This document shows, in pieces, positions 8,264 through 13,965 of a stretch of DNA of 16,747 nucleotides (its first letter is position 1; each line of letters opens with the position of its first letter). This stretch comes from Phycisphaeraceae bacterium (GTDB taxonomy: Bacteria > Planctomycetota > Phycisphaerae > Phycisphaerales > Phycisphaeraceae), in the NCBI GenBank assembly GCA_020850375.1, contig JADZET010000163.1, positions 1-16,747 of the forward strand, written 5' to 3'. A program made the position numbers and the translations under genes. The notes under the pieces were generated by a model. The model was not told the DNA's origin. It did no database searches and was given only the letters and a program-made list of their open reading frames with translations.

Positions 8264-8295
8264 GGGCGGGGGTTTGGGGCGATGGGGGCTTGGGG
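8264..8295 (+). other. G-quadruplex-type G-run motif
   Basis: Five G-runs on the plus strand with very short loops: GGG (8264), GGGGG (8268), GGGG (8276), GGGGG (8284), GGGG (8292), with loops C, TTT, CGAT and CTT. This satisfies the usual intramolecular G4 pattern with a spare run. It lies in the non-coding gap upstream of the WYL regulator, on the template strand for that gene. The genome is G-rich, so chance cannot be excluded. Confidence 0.5.
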
Positions 8296-8349
8296 ACGGT
8301 TATCCCCCCGGCCGCGGGAGCGGCGTGGTGGGCGTTGAAAGGCGGCGTC

Positions 8350-8381
8350 GTGGTTGAACCACCCCCCGGCGGAGCCGGGGG
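8350..8381. terminator. Double palindrome, likely transcript end of the hotdog-ACP cluster
   Basis: Two adjoining dyads downstream of the second hotdog gene (stop at 8401). GTGGTT-G-AACCAC is a 13-bp palindrome at 8350-8362. It abuts and shares a base with a strong hairpin: CCCCCGGC (8363-8370), GGA loop, GCCGGGGG (8374-8381), perfect 8-bp stem. Read on the minus strand the GC hairpin comes first and the weaker palindrome second, with no U-tract, so it is not a textbook intrinsic terminator. It could instead stabilise the mRNA end or be a dispersed repeat element. Confidence 0.45.
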
Positions 8382-8400
8382 CTGAAACCTGGGGAGAAAA

Positions 8401-8916
8401 CTAGGCGGGCAGGCCGCTCTGGCGCATCAGTTCGAGGAGCTGGCCGGTGAAGATGAAGTTGTGCTTGGGCAGGTCGAGGAGGGCGGCGCGGCTCTGGTCG
8501 AGGTGGCTGAACATCAGGTCGATCTCGGCCACGGGCGAGGGCGCGGCGGCGGGGTCGGCGGGGTCGATCAGCTCGACGGTGCCGGAGGTCGCGGCGCCGG
8601 AGTCGTCGAGGCGGTCGATGACGGCGGTGTGGCGGAGGCAGAGGCCCGGTCGGGCGACCTGGTGGAAGTGGGCCCGGCTGATCTTGGCCAGGACGACGAG
8701 GTGGGCGAAGTCGCGGGCGTGGCCGACGAGGACGCCGGCGGTCTGGGCCATGCCCTCGATGATGAGCGATTGCGGGAAGACGGGCCAGGCGGGGCGGTGC
8801 TCGTCGGCGGCGAAGTGGTCGTGGACGACGTCCTCGGAGAGGGAGACGTTCTTGAGGGCGACGCAGCGCTTGCCGCGGTCGATCTCGAGGATGCGGTCGA
8901 TCCAGATCCAGCGCAT
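8401..8916 (-). CDS. FabZ/FabA-like hotdog-fold protein (second, diverged copy)
   Basis: 171 residues. It opens like the FabZ copy upstream (MRWIWIDRILEIDRGKRCVALKNV) and carries the equivalents of the FabZ catalytic pair: His34 in HDHF and Glu54 in SLIIEGMAQTAG. The pocket region differs from FabZ. Where FabZ has HFPGxPVMPGVL, this protein has HFAADEHRPAWPVFPQSL, about six extra residues plus PQS for PGV, and it continues IIEGMAQTAGVLVGHARDF then VVLAKISRAHF. The C-terminal ~45 residues (HNFIFTGQLLELMR) are longer than in FabZ. It probably acts on an acyl chain carried by the neighbouring ACP, as a 3-hydroxyacyl dehydratase or related hotdog enzyme; dehydratase activity is inferred only. It is last in the cluster, 23 bp after the ACP stop, and followed by the hairpin at 8350-8381. 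Confidence 0.8.
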   Translation of the reverse strand: MRWIWIDRILEIDRGKRCVALKNVSLSEDVVHDHFAADEHRPAWPVFPQSLIIEGMAQTAGVLVGHARDFAHLVVLAKISRAHFHQVARPGLCLRHTAVIDRLDDSGAATSGTVELIDPADPAAAPSPVAEIDLMFSHLDQSRAALLDLPKHNFIFTGQLLELMRQSGLPA

Positions 8917-8939
8917 GGGAGTGGTCGATGGATGAGGCG

Positions 8940-9329
8940 TTACCGCGGCAGCTTGTCGTTGACGAACTTGACGATGGCGTCGACGGTGAAGAGGTTCGAG
9001 AAGTCCGCCACCTGGCGGGACTGTTCGAGGGGGGCGAAGTCCAGGTGGGGGAGGCGGCGCTTGAGCTCGGCCATGCCGTCGTCGGTGACCTTGCCGTCGA
9101 GGACGTAGCGGGGATCGGTCAGGATGGACTCGGGGAAGAGTTCGTTCTGATCGATCTTGATGGTGAAGGCCTTCTCGAGGCGGAAGACGATGTCGAGGAA
9201 GTCGATGGACTCGGCGCCCAGGTCGGCCACGAGCTTGGCCTCGGGGGTCACTTCATCGTCGTCGACGCCCAGGGCGTCGACGAGGACGGACTGGACTTTG
9301 CCGAAGACCTCTTCCTGAGTCAGGGGCAT
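8940..9329 (-). CDS. Extended acyl carrier protein
   Basis: Carries acyl chains on a 4'-phosphopantetheine arm. The first ~70 residues are a classic ACP: TQEEVFGKVQSVLVDALGV, then DLGAESIDFLDIVFRLEKAF with the prosthetic-group Ser41. After helix II it departs from the ~78-residue housekeeping ACP: about 45 residues (FPESILTDPRYVLDGKVTDD and beyond) are inserted before the last helix FTVDAIVKFVNDKL, giving 129 residues. ATG at 9329 is chosen because GGAG (9339-9342) stands 9 nt upstream; ATGs at 9344 and 9347 would add five or six residues but sit at the foot of a hairpin and lack a ribosome binding site. The gene lies between two hotdog genes, so it is probably their dedicated carrier. Acidic overall, as ACPs are. 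Confidence 0.92.
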   Translation of the reverse strand: MPLTQEEVFGKVQSVLVDALGVDDDEVTPEAKLVADLGAESIDFLDIVFRLEKAFTIKIDQNELFPESILTDPRYVLDGKVTDDGMAELKRRLPHLDFAPLEQSRQVADFSNLFTVDAIVKFVNDKLPR

Positions 9330-9347
9330 GATTTCGATCTCCATCAT

Positions 9348-9368
9348 CCGGGCGATTGAGCGGCCCGG
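9348..9368 (-). promoter_or_regulatory. Hairpin at the ACP translation start
   Basis: Perfect 6-bp inverted repeat CCGGGC (9348-9353) / GCCCGG (9363-9368) with a 9-base loop, in the 5' leader of the ACP gene on the minus strand, directly before the first of three in-frame ATGs. It would mask the ATGs at 9347 and 9344 but leave the ribosome site for ATG 9329 free. It could also set a processing point between the dehydratase and ACP messages. Confidence 0.4.
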
Positions 9369-9393
9369 GGTATTGTCGTCCCGCGGCAGGATA

Positions 9394-9786
9394 TCAGGGA
9401 ACCACGGCGGTGAGTGTGAATCGGCCCTGGACGGCGACCTGGTCCTCGACGGTGCCCACGCCGGCCAGCTCGAGTCGGTCGGGCTGTCGATTACGGACGG
9501 TGACCTCCAGGCGGAGCGACTGGCCGGGGCGGACGAGGTTGCCGTAGCGGATGTTACGGACCTCCGAGAGGATCCACCGGCGGGAGTCGGACGAAGAAGA
9601 ATCGTTTGCGTCCTCGGCGAGGCGTCGGCCGGCCTGGACGAGGGCTTCGAGCATCAGGACGCCGGGCAGGACGGCGAAGCCGGGGAAATGGTCGGCCAGG
9701 TACTCCTCGGCGTGGGTGACGCTTTTGAGGGCCACGAGCCGGTCCGGCTGGTGGTCCAGGACGCGATCGATCAACTCGAACCTCAC
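9394..9786 (-). CDS. fabZ: 3-hydroxyacyl-ACP dehydratase, FabZ family
   Basis: Dehydrates 3-hydroxyacyl-ACP to trans-2-enoyl-ACP in fatty-acid or related acyl-chain synthesis; cytosolic hotdog-fold dimer or hexamer. 130 residues, close to the FabZ norm of about 145. Motifs: RFELIDRVLDHQPDRLVALKSVT, then ADHFPGFAVLPGVLMLEALVQAG with catalytic His33 and Glu47, then the second strand layer VRNIRYGNLVRPGQSLRLEV. GTG start at 9786, with AAAGGG a few bases before it. First gene of a three-gene run; the ACP start follows 46-64 bp later. It may serve a specialised pathway rather than bulk fatty-acid synthesis, given the special ACP beside it, so the symbol is by family. Divergent from galK. Confidence 0.88.
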   Translation of the reverse strand: MRFELIDRVLDHQPDRLVALKSVTHAEEYLADHFPGFAVLPGVLMLEALVQAGRRLAEDANDSSSSDSRRWILSEVRNIRYGNLVRPGQSLRLEVTVRNRQPDRLELAGVGTVEDQVAVQGRFTLTAVVP

Positions 9787-9849
9787 GCAAGCCCTTTCGA
9801 CCGGAGGTTTTTCGTCCGGTAAAAAGGCCGAGTTTAGCGGTGGCGGGGG

Positions 9850-9878
9850 GTGAAAGCAACACGGCGCGGGGATATGAT
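9850..9878 (+). promoter_or_regulatory. Sigma-70-type promoter for galK
   Basis: GTGAAA (9850-9855, four of six bases of TTGACA), exactly 17 bp of spacer, then TATGAT (9873-9878, five of six of TATAAT). This would start transcription near 9885 and leave about 45 nt of leader before the galK ATG. It lies in the divergent intergenic region with the hotdog-ACP cluster. Confidence 0.5.
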
Positions 9879-9930
9879 CCCGGCCCGGCGATGTTCGGAT
9901 GAAGCGCTTGCGACAAAGGATTTATGGGCC

Positions 9931-11145
9931 ATGAGCCAGACGAGCGATTCGAGTGCGGGCCTTGCGGAGCAGTTGACCGAGGCGACGCGGTTGTTCCAGG
10001 AACGCTTCGGCCGACGACCGACCGTCGCGGCGGCGGCCCCGGGGAGAGTCAACCTCATCGGCGAGCACGTGGACTACAACGAGGGGTTCGTGCTGCCGAT
10101 GGCGATCGAGCGGCAGACGCTGATCGTGGCGGATCGGGCGAGCGGCCCCAAGGCCCGGATTGTCAGCACGCAGCAGGAGGGGGTGGCGGAGTTCGAGGTG
10201 CCTTCCGGGGGGGGCGTGGCGCGGGGGACGCCGGAGTGGTCGAACTACGTGCGCGGGGTGGTCGAGGGGTTTCTGCAACTCGGCTGGGATGTGCCGGGGT
10301 TCGATGCGGTGGTCAGCTCGACGGTGCCGGTCGGCGGGGGATTGTCGAGCAGCGCGGCGATCGAAGTGGCGACGGCGACGCTGATGGAGGAGCTGTGCGG
10401 GAAGAAGATCGACACGGTGGCCAAGGCGCTGCTGTGCCAGAAGGCGGAGCACGAGTACGCCAAGGTGCCCTGCGGGATCATGGACCAGTTCATCAGCGTG
10501 ATGGGGCAGGCCGGGCATGCGCTGCTCCTGGACTGCCGGACGCATGACACGGTGCAGGTGCGGCTGGATGACCCGGCGGTGGCGGTGCTGATCATCAACA
10601 CGAACGTGCGACATGAGCTCTCCGGGGGCGAGTATGCGCAGCGGCGGCGGCAGTGCGAGGAGGCGGCGAAGGTGCTGGGCGTGCGGAGCCTGCGCGACGC
10701 GAGCATGGAACAACTGATGTCGTCGAAGTCCAGGCTCGACCCGGTGGTGCTGCGGCGGGCTCACCACATCATCGGCGAGATCGCGCGGACGACCGACGCG
10801 GCGGCGAAACTCGAGAACGGCGACTGGCTCGCTATGGGCAAGCTCATGCACGCCAGCCACGTGTCGCTGCGCGATGCGTATGAGGTCAGCTGCAAGGAAC
10901 TGGACGTGCTGGTGGACCTGGCGATGGAGATCGGGCCCCCCGCCCCCGGAAGTAAGGGCGGCGGCGTGTATGGCTCGCGGATGACGGGCGGCGGGTTTGG
11001 CGGGTGCACGGTGAGCCTGGTGGAATCGGCCAAGGCTGCGGCGATCCAGGCGGAGGTTTGCCTGCGGTATCACGAACAGACGGGGATCGAGCCGTCAGCG
11101 TTCGTCACGCGGCCGGGAGCGGGGGCGCGGGCGGTGAAGATTTGA
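9931..11145 (+). CDS. galK: Galactokinase
   Basis: Phosphorylates galactose to galactose-1-phosphate with ATP, first step of the Leloir pathway; GHMP kinase superfamily, cytosolic. Starting at ATG 9931 gives 404 residues. Motif 1 is the galactokinase signature PGRVNLIGEHVDYNEG (37-52), with Arg39, Glu45, His46 and Asp48 at the sugar-contact positions; motif 2 is the ATP loop PVGGGLSSSAA (132-142); GIMDQF carries the catalytic Asp (184); motif 3 is TGGGFGGCTV near the C-terminus. The frame stays open back to 9850, but the 27 extra residues are unlike galactokinase, overlap the promoter, and AAGGA (9916-9920) sits 10 nt before ATG 9931. No galT, galE or sugar transporter is nearby. The last 51 bases overlap, tail to tail, the opposite-strand membrane gene. 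A related GHMP sugar kinase is possible but the signature favours galactose. Confidence 0.93.
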   Translation: MSQTSDSSAGLAEQLTEATRLFQERFGRRPTVAAAAPGRVNLIGEHVDYNEGFVLPMAIERQTLIVADRASGPKARIVSTQQEGVAEFEVPSGGGVARGTPEWSNYVRGVVEGFLQLGWDVPGFDAVVSSTVPVGGGLSSSAAIEVATATLMEELCGKKIDTVAKALLCQKAEHEYAKVPCGIMDQFISVMGQAGHALLLDCRTHDTVQVRLDDPAVAVLIINTNVRHELSGGEYAQRRRQCEEAAKVLGVRSLRDASMEQLMSSKSRLDPVVLRRAHHIIGEIARTTDAAAKLENGDWLAMGKLMHASHVSLRDAYEVSCKELDVLVDLAMEIGPPAPGSKGGGVYGSRMTGGGFGGCTVSLVESAKAAAIQAEVCLRYHEQTGIEPSAFVTRPGAGARAVKI

Positions 11146-11985
11146 AGGCTTGAATTGAGGAAGCAGGCGGCGCAGTGCGCGACCGAGTCTTTCGGCCAAT
11201 ATAAGGCTGAGAATCCCCAAGATCATGATGGCCAGGGGCAGTAGGAGCACAGGGCCCAAGAACAGGCCTTTGAAGAGAAAACCGATAGACGTGAACAACA
11301 GACCGATCCAGACAAGGGTGATGGCCCCTGTCAAGATGCCCATCCATCGAGCAAGCTTTCGGTCGTGAAAACGCAGGGCCAGGGTTCGGGTGCAGAGTAA
11401 CCCAGCGGTCATCAACCACGACGACATCACGCTGATCCCTGTGATGTGAGCAAGTTCGATGGACAAATCGAGGCGGCGTCGGGTCGGATTGAACAACTTG
11501 AAAATGAACAGTGATTGGTCCAGGACGCCCAAGACAAGGACCCCTAAGGCCAGGCCGCGCGCTACACTCCTGGCACTGAACAGGGGCGTCTGTTTGGCTG
11601 GCAGCGGTTCGGGCGACGTCAACCAGACCAAGACGCTCAAGCTGCCCAGACACAGCGCCAGGACAAGGCCGCTATGAAATACTCGATTGAACCAGTCGTA
11701 GTAATTGAAGTGGTCGCCTGAAAGCAGAAAGACGGAATAAAGACTGACTGCTAGAAAGGTGATCATGAACGCGCTTTTCATCAGGCAATCCAGCCCCGAA
11801 TCCACGCGTGCCAACCAGGTCAGATCCGCAAGCAACAGGAGATCGCCCGGAACTGAGCGTTTGATCGGTGTGCCGCACTCTGGGCATCGGCCGGCGGGAT
11901 CGGCGGCGCGCAGGTTGTAGCCACACTCGACGCAGGGGATGTCGGCGTCGAGGCGGCCGTCGGGATCCAGGGGCAGCGAGGGCAT
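11095..11985 (-). CDS. Zinc-ribbon multi-pass membrane protein, copy A
   Basis: 296 residues, function unknown. The N-terminus holds a zinc ribbon, CVECGYNLR ... CPECG, with Cys18, 21, 34 and 37, followed by a conserved DLLLLADLTWLARVDSGL. Then come about six or seven hydrophobic segments (near 70-90, 105-123, 144-166, 183-204, 215-238 and 240-265) and an Arg-rich tail (HRPRPRSRPRDER). It is paralogous to the upstream gene: same Cys positions, and LTSPEPLPAKQTPLFSARSV at 122-141 aligns with LTAPEPDPATPEPPFNARVV. The base composition is odd: around 43% GC at 11701-11760 and 55% at 11221-11280, against about 72% in the zinc-ribbon part at 11881-11940. The final 17 codons run antisense into galK. 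Start ATG 11985 is 25 bp after the paralogue's stop, so the pair is probably co-transcribed. I recall this ribbon as common in planctomycete proteins; no role is known to me. Confidence 0.82.
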   Translation of the reverse strand: MPSLPLDPDGRLDADIPCVECGYNLRAADPAGRCPECGTPIKRSVPGDLLLLADLTWLARVDSGLDCLMKSAFMITFLAVSLYSVFLLSGDHFNYYDWFNRVFHSGLVLALCLGSLSVLVWLTSPEPLPAKQTPLFSARSVARGLALGVLVLGVLDQSLFIFKLFNPTRRRLDLSIELAHITGISVMSSWLMTAGLLCTRTLALRFHDRKLARWMGILTGAITLVWIGLLFTSIGFLFKGLFLGPVLLLPLAIMILGILSLILAERLGRALRRLLPQFKPSNLHRPRPRSRPRDER

Positions 11986-12010
11986 GGGCGGCTCGCGGGC
12001 GGGTCGGATG

Positions 12011-12907
12011 TTATGAGGTGGCGGAGGTCTTGCGGAGCACGTCGCGCAGGGCCATGCGGAGTCGGTTGGCGAACAGCAGCATCCAGATGCTCAAGATCAA
12101 GGCGATCAGGCCCAGCAGGGGGATGAGGATTGTCGTGGCGATCTGCCCCGCTGGGGGAGTGGACGTGCTCGGGGAGGTGGCGGCGGTGGGACTGGTCGAG
12201 CCCAAGAGGGCGAGGCTGACGAGCATCACGACGAGTACGGCGGTCTGCGACCCGCCCAGGCCCCAGGCGAGGATGGTGGCGTGGCGGGCGAGCTTGAGGC
12301 TGGGCAGGCGTCGGGCGATGGCGCGGGCGTAGACCAGTGCCGCGATGATCTGGACGGCGCCGACGGCCTGAGCCAGCACGCCGATGAATTGAACAGCGGC
12401 TGAGCCGTGGTCGGCCTCGATGAGCCAGAGCAGGCCCTGGCTGACCAGGCCAGTGGCGAAGCCCAGGATCACGCTCACGCGCGTGACCACGCGTGCATTG
12501 AAGGGTGGTTCAGGCGTGGCGGGGTCGGGCTCGGGCGCGGTGAGCATGAACCAGGCGAAGAGGCTGATCAGGCCGATGGTCAGGGTGAAACCCACCCACA
12601 GGGCGCGGGTCAGCAGAGGATCGCCCGTGTTGTTAGCCGCCAGCGCGGCGGTGGTCGCGCCGAGGATCATGCCCAGGACCATGCCCACGAGGATGACGAT
12701 CAGCAGCATCGTGAGGCCAAAATGCACGCGGGCGAGCCAGGCCTGGTCGGCGAAGGCCAGCAGGTCGGGGCGCACCGTGCGATCGACGGGCTCGCCGCAC
12801 TCGGGGCAGGCGGCGTCCAGCTTCGCCGAGCGGAGGCTGTAACCACAGGCGATGCAGGGGACGTCGGCGTCGAGCAGGCCCTGGGCGTCGAGCGGGATGG
12901 TGGGCAT
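12011..12907 (-). CDS. Zinc-ribbon multi-pass membrane protein, copy B
   Basis: 298 residues from ATG 12907, chosen because GGAG stands just upstream and it matches the start of copy A (MPTIPLDAQGLLDADVPC versus MPSLPLDPDGRLDADIPC). An upstream TTG at 12931 is less likely. The zinc ribbon CIACGYSLR ... CPECG has Cys18, 21, 34 and 37, exactly as in copy A. Hydrophobic segments lie near 66-90, 103-124, 141-163, 173-195, 208-236 and 257-281. A Ser/Thr/Pro/Ala-rich stretch of about 20 residues (238-257) precedes the last segment and is absent from copy A. GC is about 68% at 12181-12240, like the rest of the window. It precedes copy A in a probable two-gene operon. An AT-rich patch at 12929-12955 may hold its promoter. 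Function unknown; a cytosolic ribbon on a membrane anchor suggests partner or nucleic-acid binding at the membrane, which is inference. Confidence 0.83.
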   Translation of the reverse strand: MPTIPLDAQGLLDADVPCIACGYSLRSAKLDAACPECGEPVDRTVRPDLLAFADQAWLARVHFGLTMLLIVILVGMVLGMILGATTAALAANNTGDPLLTRALWVGFTLTIGLISLFAWFMLTAPEPDPATPEPPFNARVVTRVSVILGFATGLVSQGLLWLIEADHGSAAVQFIGVLAQAVGAVQIIAALVYARAIARRLPSLKLARHATILAWGLGGSQTAVLVVMLVSLALLGSTSPTAATSPSTSTPPAGQIATTILIPLLGLIALILSIWMLLFANRLRMALRDVLRKTSATS

Positions 12908-13050
12908 GGACGGCTCCGGGAGAGGGTGCAATAAAGATTAACAGGTTTGTTGGGGTCTGGAGGGGCGACGTGTCGGTCGGGCTGGACTGATCGCGGAGGG
13001 CTGACGGGCCGTGGCGTCCGATGTGATTGCGATGGCGGGCGATGGGGCGT

Positions 13051-13881
13051 CTAGGCGCGGTCGGCGGGCTTGGTCAGGTGAGCGTCGATGCCGAAGGTCA
13101 CCAGGTCGCGGAGCAAGGGGACATGGGTGAGCGGGCCGAGCCGGCGGACGGGGATGCGGCGGAGGCGGCGGGGGCGAAGGCCGGCGGTGAGGACGGCGGA
13201 TTCGAAGCGGGCGAAGGTGATGCGGTTCAGGCCCGTGTCCTCCCAGCTCGTGGGGTGGATCGGGGAGCGGCGCTGGTTGCGGACCTCGATGATCGGGTTG
13301 AGGCCGAGCCAGAGGTGGGCCCAGGGGACCTGGGTGGCCCAGCAGAGGTGGTAGCCCAGGGGGCTGTAAAAGAGGGGGCCGAAGCGAGTGATGAATGAGC
13401 CGCCGGGTTTGAGCACGCGGCGGATCTCGCTGAGCATGGCCACGGGGTTCATGACGTGCTCGAAGACGTTGGTCGAGAGCACGGCGTCGAAGGTGTCGTC
13501 GGCGAAGGGCAGGCGGTCGTTGCGGACGGGGGCGACGGCCATGTTGTGGATGTTGCGATGGCGGCGGAACTGCTCGGCCTGGGCGAGGCTGTTGGGGTCG
13601 ACGTCGCAGCCGTGGGCGAAGGCGCAGCGCTCGGCCAGCCAGGCGGTCTCGCCGCCCCAGCCGCAGCCGAAGTCCAGGACGGTCTTGCCGGCGAGGCTGC
13701 CGAGCTCGGCCACGGCGTCGGCGAAGCTGCCCTGGGCCTTGGCGTACTCGTAGGCGGACTGTTCGGAGGAAGTTGCCGGGGCGGCGACAGGGGGGAAGAG
13801 GGGCTCGAGAGCGACGAGCAGGCGGGCGCGCAGGCTGAGCCTGGCGGGACGTGCGGGCGCGAGCGGGGCGGAGACCGTCAT
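13051..13881 (-). CDS. Class I SAM-dependent methyltransferase
   Basis: 276 residues with a Rossmann-type methyltransferase core: motif I VLDFGCGWGGETAWLA (68-83), an acidic residue at the end of strand 2 (CDVDPNSL, Asp93 or Asp95), LPFADDTFDAVLSTNVFEHV (124-143) and the post-motif RRVLKPGGSFITRFGP (154-169). This is the Methyltransf_11/UbiE-like pattern. The first ~45 residues (Ala/Pro/Arg-rich, then ARLLVALEPLFPP) are an extension, and the last ~100 residues hold aromatic-rich SPLGYHLCWATQVPWAHLW and a basic region, perhaps the acceptor site. Small-molecule, lipid or glycan acceptors are all possible; the substrate cannot be read. Start ATG 13881. The gene stands alone: 84 bp after the sugar kinase stop and 143 bp before copy B of the zinc-ribbon pair. 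Confidence 0.88.
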   Translation of the reverse strand: MTVSAPLAPARPARLSLRARLLVALEPLFPPVAAPATSSEQSAYEYAKAQGSFADAVAELGSLAGKTVLDFGCGWGGETAWLAERCAFAHGCDVDPNSLAQAEQFRRHRNIHNMAVAPVRNDRLPFADDTFDAVLSTNVFEHVMNPVAMLSEIRRVLKPGGSFITRFGPLFYSPLGYHLCWATQVPWAHLWLGLNPIIEVRNQRRSPIHPTSWEDTGLNRITFARFESAVLTAGLRPRRLRRIPVRRLGPLTHVPLLRDLVTFGIDAHLTKPADRA

Positions 13882-13965
13882 GCCGGGGATTATCGGCCCG
13901 GCGGTGGGGGGACATTGGTGAATTCGCGGATTTACGGCTGCTCCGAGGACCGCTCACGGTCGCCG

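Noticed and set aside
9850..9930. N-terminal extension of galactokinase back to GTG 9850
   Set aside because: The extra residues do not resemble galactokinase and overlap a good -35/-10 pair; ATG 9931 has a ribosome site and starts a normal-length protein.
12929..12955. AT-rich patch upstream of zinc-ribbon copy B as a promoter
   Set aside because: It is richer in A/T than its surroundings and well placed, but I could not find a -35/-10 pair with acceptable spacing.
12938..13957. A long minus-strand frame of 339 codons over the methyltransferase gene
   Set aside because: The translation is Arg/Pro-rich low complexity. The alternative frame (13051-13881) shows intact methyltransferase motifs.
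13948..13961. GACCG-CTCA-CGGTC hairpin after the sugar kinase stop as a terminator
   Set aside because: Only a 5-bp stem, with no T-run on the minus strand; too weak to call.
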